19,641 nt of DNA from Desulfatirhabdium sp964549995 (GTDB lineage Bacteria; Desulfobacterota; Desulfobacteria; Desulfobacterales; Desulfatirhabdiaceae), in NCBI GenBank assembly GCA_964549995.1, contig CAZJXF010000063.1, positions 1 to 19,641 on the forward strand, given 5' to 3'. Positions within the stretch are counted from its first letter, which is position 1; each line of letters starts with the position of its first letter. This document shows, in pieces, positions 1 through 6,377 of this stretch. The translations under genes were made by a program, and so were the position numbers. Below the pieces are notes generated by a model. It saw nothing but the letters and a program-made list of their open reading frames with translations, was not told where the DNA came from and did not search any database.

Positions 1-103
1 TCTCCTGATCCGGTGCATAGATGAGCGGGGCATCGATGATGTTCTTGATCAGCAGCGGATAGGCATAAGCGGAAGGGGTCTTCGGAATCGTACGGTACGT
101 CAT
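1..103 (-). CDS. Fatty-acyl-CoA ligase (AMP-binding family), N-terminal fragment
   Basis: Only the first 34 codons are in the window, and the gene runs off the left edge. The ATG at 103-101 is preceded by a strong AGGAGG Shine-Dalgarno (108-113, read on the minus strand) with 4-nt spacing, so the start is firm. The peptide begins MTYRTIPKTPSAYAYPLL and continues with a PLIYAPDQE-like stretch. I recognise this as the N-terminus of the fatty-acyl-CoA synthetases common in Desulfobacterota, just before the AMP-binding domain. Those enzymes activate fatty acids to acyl-CoA using ATP. None of the catalytic motifs are inside the window, so the assignment rests on the N-terminal signature alone. The gene is divergent from the ATPase gene at 387. 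Confidence 0.65.
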   Translation of the reverse strand, partial: MTYRTIPKTPSAYAYPLLIKNIIDAPLIYAPDQE

Positions 104-287
104 GCATCCTCCTTTGGATTTGAACGGTATGGGGTTATGGTTACAAATTTGGCCGTAGTTTTGCGTACAGCCGGACCGATGAACAAGCAGCGAATGAGCC
201 ATGCCTTTATCAGGAATTGCCGACAATTTCAACGGATAAACGGCCGCCGATCGACATATCGTATTTGCATGCGCCGAAAAGATGTTG

Positions 288-315
288 TTTATAAGGGTAT
301 TGATTATCCGTTCAA
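288..315 (-). promoter_or_regulatory. Candidate sigma70-type promoter for the acyl-CoA ligase gene
   Basis: On the minus strand, TTGAAC (310-315) and TATAAA (288-293) are separated by 16 bp, a plausible -35/-10 pair. It would give a leader of roughly 180 nt before the ATG at 103. The 283-bp divergent gap 104-386 holds no recognisable gene; a 62-codon ORF in it has no family features. I saw no equally good promoter for the rightward gene at 387. Confidence 0.33.
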
Positions 316-386
316 AACATACTAAAGCAAGCCGTAGGAATATCCGCAGATGCATCCATCCGTCCGAAGCAATATGAAAGCCGGCC

Positions 387-830
387 ATGCCAAACAAAAC
401 CATGAACATCGATATGGAAATGCAGGCTCAATTCGAAAACCTGCCGGTGTGGCTGGAAGCCATATCCTCCGAAGCCCAGCATCTCGGATTGGACCAGAAA
501 CGCATCCGTGAAATCGAACTCGCTCTCGAAGAGGCGTTGGTCAACGTTGTCAGCTACGCATACGATGAACCCGGTGGGATGCTCCGCCTTTCCTCCTTCA
601 TCGATGATGCCCACGCGCTCTGGTGTATCCAGATCGAAGACGAAGGCAAACCCTTCGACATTGAATCCGCCGGTGAACCGGACATTGATGCGCCTCTTGC
701 CGAACGGAAAATCGGGGGGCTCGGGGTATATCTGATTCGGAAACTGATGGACGGCGTCCGTTACGAAAGAAAGGGGTCTCGAAATATTCTCACCCTCTCG
801 GTCAGGTTGCCGGGCGACAGGCCATCGTAG
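387..830 (+). CDS. RsbW/SpoIIAB-type ATP-binding protein (GHKL ATPase, putative anti-sigma factor kinase)
   Basis: A 147-residue single-domain protein, the usual length for this group. The GHKL nucleotide-binding boxes are in order: N-box ELALEEALVNVV (residues 44-55, with E49 and N53), G1 box IEDEGKPFD (83-91, with D85 and G87) and G2 box GGLGVYLI (110-117). Family members either phosphorylate STAS-domain anti-sigma antagonists or bind sigma factors in partner-switching circuits in the cytoplasm. Neither a STAS antagonist nor a PP2C phosphatase gene is adjacent, so the partner is unknown. The Shine-Dalgarno is weak. ATGs at residues 6 and 10 are alternative starts. The TAG stop is followed within 5 bp by the first interspersed repeat. 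Confidence 0.8.
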   Translation: MPNKTMNIDMEMQAQFENLPVWLEAISSEAQHLGLDQKRIREIELALEEALVNVVSYAYDEPGGMLRLSSFIDDAHALWCIQIEDEGKPFDIESAGEPDIDAPLAERKIGGLGVYLIRKLMDGVRYERKGSRNILTLSVRLPGDRPS

Positions 831-834
831 ATGC

Positions 835-930
835 ATCATTCGCAAAAAGTCGATCTATCCCCGATTTTCGGATATTCCCGGGCCTGAGCATGGGGGCGGG
901 TACGCCTTTTGATGCTGCAGCGGAAACTTG
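835..930 (+). repeat. Type I interspersed repeat, truncated left arm
   Basis: This is the left 95 bp or so of the repeat seen complete at 11694-12013. It shares the CGCAAAAAGTCG terminus (841-852), the core GGGCCTGAGCATGGGGG and the segment CGCCTTTTGATG-TGCA-CGGA-ACTTG. Where the complete copy goes on with TTTGAA, this copy stops and a type II element begins. It is therefore a 5' fragment fused to another element. It sits directly behind the stop codon of the ATPase gene. Confidence 0.75.
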
Positions 931-1083
931 ATGGACTCGCAAAAAGTCCAAGATATGGACGGTTTCGCAAAAAGGCCACAGGCAAGGAGTGCAAATCCTG
1001 AGGAGTGAGGCGTGCTGAGACGTACGCCGCAACGACGAAGGATGCAGCACGACACAGCATCCGGCCTTTTTGCGAAGCCGTCA
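930..1083 (+). repeat. Type II interspersed repeat, about 154 bp, multi-hairpin
   Basis: Hand alignment to 16746-16898 gives 11 mismatches and one single-base gap, about 92% identity. The right end GGCCTTTTTGCGAAGCCGTC (1063-1082) is the inverse complement of both the left end (GATGGACTCGCAAAAAGTCC) and an internal stretch at 957-977. Two inner hairpins are visible: GGCGTGC/GTACGCC around 1009-1028 and GGATGC/GCATCC (1040-1045/1057-1062). Both copies keep them. It ends 25 bp before the start codon of the DHH gene and so forms most of that gene's upstream region. Confidence 0.85.
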
Positions 1084-1108
1084 ACGATCACAAAGAAAGG
1101 AATGGTTA

Positions 1109-2014
1109 ATGCGTATTGTGACCCGTCCGGATTTCGATGGGATTGTATGTGCCGTGCTGCTGAAGGAAGCCCTGTCGATTGACCTGCCCATCCTTTGGGT
1201 TGAACCGGGCGACATTCAGAACTATCGTGTCCAGATCGAACCCGAAGACATCCTGGCCAACCTTCCCTATGCCCCCGGATGCAGTCTGTGGTTCGACCAT
1301 CACCATTCCAACCGAATGCCGGAAAAAGTCCCGGGCCTGTTCCGCATGGCACCGTCGGCTGCAGGTCTGGTCTTCGAATATTACAGGGAACAATTTCGAC
1401 GGGATTTCACCGAACTGGTCCGGGCCGCAGACAAGATCGATTCGGCCGACCTGACGATGGCCGAGGTGTTTTGTCCACAATCCCATCCCTATCTCCTGCT
1501 CTCCATGACCCTGCCAGGCCACAGCCGCAGGGAAGAAGCTTACTGGAACCATGTGGTCGAACGGCTTCGCCGTAACCCCATCGAAGCCGTGTTGCAGGAT
1601 CCTCTTGTCAAGGAACATTGCGATGCGGTTCTCGCTCAAAACGAAGCCTATCAACAGCTGTTGCTTTCCCATACCCGATGCGAAGCCAGTGTCGCAATCA
1701 CCGATTTTCGAGACATGAACCCCGCACCCGACGGCAATCGTTTTCTGGTTTATGCCCTCTTTCCGCAGGCCAATGTTCATATGAAAATCCGCTACGACAT
1801 TCAAAAGCCTGAACTGGTTGCGGTGAGTGTGGGTCACAGCATTTTCAACAAGACCTGCAGGGTCGACGTAGGCACGTTGTTGAGTCGCTACCAGGGCGGC
1901 GGACATTTCACCGTCGGAGCCTGCAGATTTCCAAAGGAGCTGGCGGAAGAATATCTCCCGCAGATTTTGGCCGCTCTCGTCGAAAACCGAAACGAGCCTG
2001 CACCCGCCCATTGA
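1109..2014 (+). CDS. DHH-family phosphoesterase (exopolyphosphatase-like)
   Basis: A 301-residue protein of the DHH superfamily, whose members hydrolyse phosphodiester or phosphoanhydride bonds (oligonucleotides, cyclic dinucleotides, polyphosphate) with two metal ions. Visible features are motif I RPDFDG (residues 6-11; D8 and D10 are metal ligands), the DHHH signature (63-66), an AADKIDSAD motif (106-114) and a C-terminal DHHA1 GGGH motif (263-266). The substrate cannot be told from sequence. I chose the ATG at 1109 because AAAGAAAGG lies 8-10 nt upstream; the longer reading from 1070 would use codons from the end of the type II repeat. The TGA stop overlaps the tilS ATG by one base (TGATG), so the two are probably translationally coupled. 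Confidence 0.85.
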   Translation: MRIVTRPDFDGIVCAVLLKEALSIDLPILWVEPGDIQNYRVQIEPEDILANLPYAPGCSLWFDHHHSNRMPEKVPGLFRMAPSAAGLVFEYYREQFRRDFTELVRAADKIDSADLTMAEVFCPQSHPYLLLSMTLPGHSRREEAYWNHVVERLRRNPIEAVLQDPLVKEHCDAVLAQNEAYQQLLLSHTRCEASVAITDFRDMNPAPDGNRFLVYALFPQANVHMKIRYDIQKPELVAVSVGHSIFNKTCRVDVGTLLSRYQGGGHFTVGACRFPKELAEEYLPQILAALVENRNEPAPAH

Positions 2015-3501
2015 TGGTACGACTACCCCAGGAACTCCAACGGAAAGTGACCGAAACCATCCGTCGACACCGGATGGTCCACCCTGAAGAAGCCATCCTC
2101 GTGGCCGTATCGGGCGGGGCCGACTCCGTCGCCTTGCTCCACATCCTACTGGCCCTGCCGGAAACCCGCTCCTGCCGCATCGGTGTTGCCCATCTCAACC
2201 ATTGCTTGAGAGGAGCGGCATCGGATGCGGATGCCGCCTTTGTCCAATCCCTTTGCGAAAAATTGGGTCTGCCATGTTTCAGCGCTTCCATCGACTGTCG
2301 GAATCATGGCCTCGGCAAAGGGGTTTCCCTCGAAGATGCCGCCAGAAGAATCCGCTATACCTTTCTGAACCAGACGGCCGCAGCAAACGGATATGACAGA
2401 ATCGCCCTGGGCCATCAGGCCGACGACAATGCCGAGCAGGTGCTGCTGGCGCTGCTGCGCGGAAGCGGGATCCGTGGGGCAGCCGGGATTCCTCCGGCCC
2501 GAGACGGTCAGTTCATTCGCCCGCTGATTCGCATCCCGCGGTCGGAAATTCTCGCTTTTCTGCGCTCCAACAACCTTTCCTGGGTCGAGGATGAAACCAA
2601 CCGAGAAATCGTCTGTCGACGCAATGCCGTTCGCATCGACATTCTGCCGTTGCTGAAGCACACGTTTTCGAATGCCGTTCCCGAGCTGCTCAGCCGATTC
2701 GCCGAAATCGCCCTGGACGAGGATGAATGGATCGAGACGCTCCTCGAGTCCGAATATGCAGCCATCATCCGCTGCCCCACCTCCGACGAAGTTCGTATCG
2801 CTTCCGCATCCCTTCTTTCCTGCCATCCGGCACTCCAGCGCCGTATCCTGCTCAAGGCTCTGGCCATCCTCAACCATCACCGACAGGCCGTAGACTTCAC
2901 CCATGTGGAAGCGATTCGGGCCTTGATGGGGAGGAAGGAACCCGGAAGTTGTCATCTTCCCGGCCATGTGACGGTGACCAAAATCCGGGGGGACATCGTG
3001 CTGAAACGATCGTCCCATGCCTCCGGAAGACATCGGGCGTTTTTATCCACTTCCGGATATCGTCATCTGCTTGAGCAGCCGACTCCCGACGGAGCCTCCT
3101 CTGTCCGACTACCTGAAATCGGCATCGAAATCCGGGCATCCCTGGTGGATCATCCGAAAGGCCCGGAACCCATTCGTTGCAGCAGCTCAAACGAGACGTT
3201 CTTCGACCTCAGAGGCATTGTCTTTCCGCTGATCGTCCGAAGCCCGCATCCAGGGGATCGGATTCATCCGTTCGGCATGACGGGAAGGCGAAAAGTCGGC
3301 AGGTGCCTGATCGATGCCAAAATCCCCCGCGATCGCAGAGCCTTGTGGCCGATCGTGGAGTCCAACGGCCGCATCCTCTGGTTGTGCGGTCTGCGCAGAA
3401 GTGCCTTCTACCCGGTTCTCCAGGAAGACCACCCTGTTTTACATCTTTCCCTCCTTCCCATCGATCCGGAAAACGGTTCTTTTACCGAGTCAAGCAAGTG
3501 A
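2014..3501 (+). CDS. tilS: tRNA(Ile)-lysidine synthetase TilS
   Basis: TilS uses ATP to attach lysine to C34 of the CAU-anticodon tRNA(Ile), so that it is charged with isoleucine and reads AUA. The protein has 495 residues, with the N-type PP-loop SGGADS (33-38), an LNHCLRG segment, the GHQADDNAEQVLLALLRGSG motif and a complete C-terminal TilS domain (SPHPGDRIHPFG onward), so it is the long form of the family. The usual DDxAET appears as DDNAEQ. The ATG at 2014 overlaps the TGA of the DHH gene. A TTG three bases upstream is the alternative but has no advantage. It is followed by an 82-bp gap holding a candidate ftsH promoter. The order tilS-ftsH is widespread in bacteria. Confidence 0.95.
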   Translation: MVRLPQELQRKVTETIRRHRMVHPEEAILVAVSGGADSVALLHILLALPETRSCRIGVAHLNHCLRGAASDADAAFVQSLCEKLGLPCFSASIDCRNHGLGKGVSLEDAARRIRYTFLNQTAAANGYDRIALGHQADDNAEQVLLALLRGSGIRGAAGIPPARDGQFIRPLIRIPRSEILAFLRSNNLSWVEDETNREIVCRRNAVRIDILPLLKHTFSNAVPELLSRFAEIALDEDEWIETLLESEYAAIIRCPTSDEVRIASASLLSCHPALQRRILLKALAILNHHRQAVDFTHVEAIRALMGRKEPGSCHLPGHVTVTKIRGDIVLKRSSHASGRHRAFLSTSGYRHLLEQPTPDGASSVRLPEIGIEIRASLVDHPKGPEPIRCSSSNETFFDLRGIVFPLIVRSPHPGDRIHPFGMTGRRKVGRCLIDAKIPRDRRALWPIVESNGRILWLCGLRRSAFYPVLQEDHPVLHLSLLPIDPENGSFTESSK

Positions 3502-3516
3502 CAAAACGAATAAGGC

Positions 3517-3544
3517 TTGCCTATTGGGGAAAAATGGCTAAAAT
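3517..3544 (+). promoter_or_regulatory. Candidate sigma70-type promoter for ftsH-folP
   Basis: TTGCCT (3517-3522) and TAAAAT (3539-3544) are separated by 16 bp in the short tilS-ftsH gap. Transcription would start near 3551, about 33 nt before the ftsH start codon. I found no sigma32-like consensus here, and no terminator after tilS, so read-through from tilS is also expected. Confidence 0.45.
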
Positions 3545-3583
3545 GGCCTCATCGAATCAACCCATGATCAGAGGAGCGTCGTT

Positions 3584-5491
3584 TTGAACCCGTTTTACAA
3601 AAACCTTTCGCTGTGGCTCGTCATTACCCTGCTGATGATCATGCTCTACAACCTGTTCAACCAGCAGCACACCAGCGAAGCCAGCCTCACCTACAGCGAA
3701 TTTCTTTCTCTCGTCGAAGACGGCCGCATCCCGGACGTCGTCATCCAGGGGCAGGAGCTCATCATCACCGATACCAACCGCAATCGCTTCAAGGTCTATG
3801 CCCCGAACGACCCCGGCCTGATCGATTTCCTTCGCAAGAAAGGCGTCTCCATCGCCGTCAAACCCCCGCAGGAAACGCCGTGGTACATGTCCCTTCTCGT
3901 CTCCTGGTTCCCGATGATCGTTTTGATCGGGGTGTGGGTGTTCTTCATGCGCCAAATGCAAGCCGGCGGGGGAAAAGCCCTTTCCTTCGGAAAGAGCCGG
4001 GCCCGTCTGCTCTCGGAATCCTCCGACAAGGTGACGTTCGACGATGTGGCGGGAATTGACGAAGCCAAGGAAGAGCTGACCGAGATCGTCGATTTTCTTC
4101 GTGATCCCAAGCGGTATACCCGTCTCGGAGGCCGCATCCCCAAAGGCGTTCTGCTGATGGGCCCGCCCGGAACCGGAAAGACCCTGCTTGCCCGGGCCAT
4201 TGCCGGAGAAGCCGGCGTGCCGTTCTTTTCGATCAGCGGATCGGATTTCGTCGAGATGTTCGTCGGTGTCGGGGCTTCCCGAGTCCGGGATCTCTTCGTT
4301 CAGGGAAAGAAGAATGCGCCGTGCATCATTTTCATCGATGAAATCGATGCCGTGGGACGTCATCGCGGTGCCGGTCTGGGAGGCGGACACGACGAGCGCG
4401 AACAAACTTTGAACCAGCTTCTGGTGGAAATGGACGGGTTCGAATCCAACGAAGGCGTCATCCTCATCTCGGCCACCAACCGACCGGATGTTCTCGATCC
4501 CGCCCTGCTCCGGCCCGGTCGCTTCGACCGCCAGGTCGTCGTCCCGCTGCCCGACATCAAGGGAAGAGAGAAAATTCTCCAGGTTCACATGAAGAAGTCC
4601 CCGATGGCTCCCGAGGTCGATGTGGCTACATTGGCCAAGGGAACGCCGGGCTTTTCCGGAGCCGATCTCGAAAATCTCGTCAACGAAGCCGCCCTTTTGG
4701 CCGCCAAGCGAAACAAGGAACGGGTGGACATGGTCGATCTCGAGGATGCCAAAGACAAAGTTTACATGGGGCTCGAGCGGAAATCCAAGGTCATCCGGGA
4801 GGAAGATCGAAAGACGACGGCCTATCACGAGGCAGGACATGCCCTGGTGGCGCGTTTCCTGCCCGGAACCCATGCCGTAAACAAGATCACCATCATCCCG
4901 AGAGGAAGAGCGGCGGGCATCACCTGGTTTCTGCCCGAAGAGCAGGACTTCAGGTTCAAAGACCAGCTGGAGAGCGAACTTGCTGTCGCTTTCGGCGGGC
5001 GGGCGGCGGAGGAAATCATCTTCAACCGCATCAGCACAGGGGCCGCAAACGACATCAAACAGGCAACGGAACTCGCCCAGAACATGGTCCGCGCCTGGGG
5101 CATGAGTTCTCTGGGGCCGCTTTCCTTTGCCAAGAGTGAAGAGCAGATTTTCCTCGGCCGGGAAATCGCTCAGCATCGGGATTATTCGGAAGAAACCGCC
5201 CGCCGGATCGATGCCGAAATCGCCCGCTTCATCAACGGCGCTTACGATCGGGCCAAGACCGTTCTACAGGAGAACATCGACGTGCTCCACAGCCTTTCGG
5301 CCTTGCTGCTCGAAAAGGAAACCGTCATGGGAAGCGAGCTCGATCAATTGATTCGCACCATGAAACCGGATTTCGTCTTCCCATCCCACCATCCGGAGGA
5401 ACCCAAACCCGAAGGTTCTCCGGAAGAAACGGCTGCGGAAACGACCACGGAAGCCCGAGCACCCGAGGAAGAAACCCAGGAAGCATCGTGA
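3584..5491 (+). CDS. ftsH: ATP-dependent zinc metalloprotease FtsH
   Basis: A membrane-anchored AAA+ protease that degrades misfolded membrane proteins and short-lived regulators. The 635 residues contain transmembrane segment 1 (about 8-25), a periplasmic domain, transmembrane segment 2 (about 104-122), Walker A GPPGTGKT (193-200), Walker B IIFIDEID (248-255), a second region of homology ending RPGRFDR (310-316), the zinc site HEAGH (415-419) and the third ligand Asp490 in TGAAND. The C-terminal 35 residues are rich in Glu, Pro and Thr and are probably disordered. The start is TTG at 3584: GAGGAG (3571-3576) lies 7 nt upstream and the N-terminus NPFYKNLSLW is typical of the family, while no ATG fits. 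The stop codon overlaps the folP GTG. Confidence 0.97.
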   Translation: MNPFYKNLSLWLVITLLMIMLYNLFNQQHTSEASLTYSEFLSLVEDGRIPDVVIQGQELIITDTNRNRFKVYAPNDPGLIDFLRKKGVSIAVKPPQETPWYMSLLVSWFPMIVLIGVWVFFMRQMQAGGGKALSFGKSRARLLSESSDKVTFDDVAGIDEAKEELTEIVDFLRDPKRYTRLGGRIPKGVLLMGPPGTGKTLLARAIAGEAGVPFFSISGSDFVEMFVGVGASRVRDLFVQGKKNAPCIIFIDEIDAVGRHRGAGLGGGHDEREQTLNQLLVEMDGFESNEGVILISATNRPDVLDPALLRPGRFDRQVVVPLPDIKGREKILQVHMKKSPMAPEVDVATLAKGTPGFSGADLENLVNEAALLAAKRNKERVDMVDLEDAKDKVYMGLERKSKVIREEDRKTTAYHEAGHALVARFLPGTHAVNKITIIPRGRAAGITWFLPEEQDFRFKDQLESELAVAFGGRAAEEIIFNRISTGAANDIKQATELAQNMVRAWGMSSLGPLSFAKSEEQIFLGREIAQHRDYSEETARRIDAEIARFINGAYDRAKTVLQENIDVLHSLSALLLEKETVMGSELDQLIRTMKPDFVFPSHHPEEPKPEGSPEETAAETTTEARAPEEETQEAS

Positions 5492-6369
5492 AAGCGAAAT
5501 GCTATACACTGACATGGGATCGCTGGCACCTCGAGATGGGAGCCGGCAGGACCTGCCTCATGGGAATTCTGAACGTCACCCCCGATTCGTTTTCGGACGG
5601 CGGCGAATTTTTTACGTTGGAGGATGCAGTCGCTCAGGGGCTACGTCTCGAGGAGGCAGGAGCCGACATCCTCGATATCGGAGGGGAGTCGACCCGGCCC
5701 TTTTCCGAGCCGGTTTCGGCTGAAGAGGAAATCCAACGGGTATGTCCCGTCATCGAATCCCTTGCCAAACGCCTGTCTATTCCGATTTCGATCGACACCA
5801 CCAAGGCGGCTGTCGCCCGCAGGGCCCTGGATGCCGGAGCCAGCATCGTAAACGACATCGGCGCCCTGCGTCTCGATCCCGACATGGCTCCGCTTGCAGC
5901 CGAACGAAAGGTTCCGGTCATCCTCATGCACATGCTGGGTACACCGAAGACCATGCAGGTGGATCCCCATTATGACGATGTCGTCGCCGATATCCGCGGC
6001 TTTCTGGAGGATGCCGTGCGGTGGGCGATGCAGGCCGGAATCCCGAAAGACCGGATCGTTCTGGACCCGGGAATCGGTTTTGGAAAGACGCTTGCCCACA
6101 ACCTCACCCTCATCCAGCGGCTCGGCGAATTCGCTTCCTTGGACCGCCCCATCCTGATGGGCCCCAGCCGAAAGTCTTTCGTACGAAACATCCTCAAACA
6201 GCATCTGCCCGAAGGGATCGATCCCGACCGGGAACGCATCATCCACGGGACGATGGGGGCTGTGGCCGCCTGCATCCTCAATGGTGCACACATCCTCAGG
6301 GTTCATGACGTCTCCCGCATCAAACCTCTCGTCGAGGTGATCGACGCCATTCAGTCCCAAGAGGGTTGA
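5488..6369 (+). CDS. folP: Dihydropteroate synthase
   Basis: FolP condenses p-aminobenzoate with dihydropterin pyrophosphate to dihydropteroate in folate synthesis and is the sulfonamide target. The 293 residues show the family motifs in order: MGILNVTPDSFSDGG (25-39), DIGGESTRP (63-71), SIDT with D103, VND (121-123), DPGIGFGK (193-200), GPSRKSF (225-231) and RVHD (271-274). All substrate-binding loops look intact. The start is GTG inside the ftsH stop (GTGA overlap), which implies translational coupling. The ftsH-folP pairing is also found in enterobacteria. The gene ends only 8 bp from the stop of the convergent acylase gene, with no terminator in between. Confidence 0.96.
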   Translation: MKAKCYTLTWDRWHLEMGAGRTCLMGILNVTPDSFSDGGEFFTLEDAVAQGLRLEEAGADILDIGGESTRPFSEPVSAEEEIQRVCPVIESLAKRLSIPISIDTTKAAVARRALDAGASIVNDIGALRLDPDMAPLAAERKVPVILMHMLGTPKTMQVDPHYDDVVADIRGFLEDAVRWAMQAGIPKDRIVLDPGIGFGKTLAHNLTLIQRLGEFASLDRPILMGPSRKSFVRNILKQHLPEGIDPDRERIIHGTMGAVAACILNGAHILRVHDVSRIKPLVEVIDAIQSQEG

Positions 6370-6377
6370 CACAGCCG

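Noticed and set aside
137..325. 62-codon rightward ORF in the divergent gap
   Set aside because: No family features, no Shine-Dalgarno, and composition unlike the neighbouring genes; it overlaps a candidate leftward promoter.
835..1083. Possible CRISPR array from repeated CGCAAAAAG units
   Set aside because: Unit spacing is irregular, there are no equal-length spacers, no cas genes, and the units are inverted rather than direct.
802..1352. Several leftward ORFs (for example MLHPSSLRRTS..., 802-1050)
   Set aside because: They are translations of the repeats and of the DHH antisense strand. The type II copy at 16746 gives the same peptide without a gene.
3557..5176. 539-codon leftward ORF
   Set aside because: It lies antisense to ftsH, whose every motif is intact. 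Long antisense frames are expected in genes with this codon bias.
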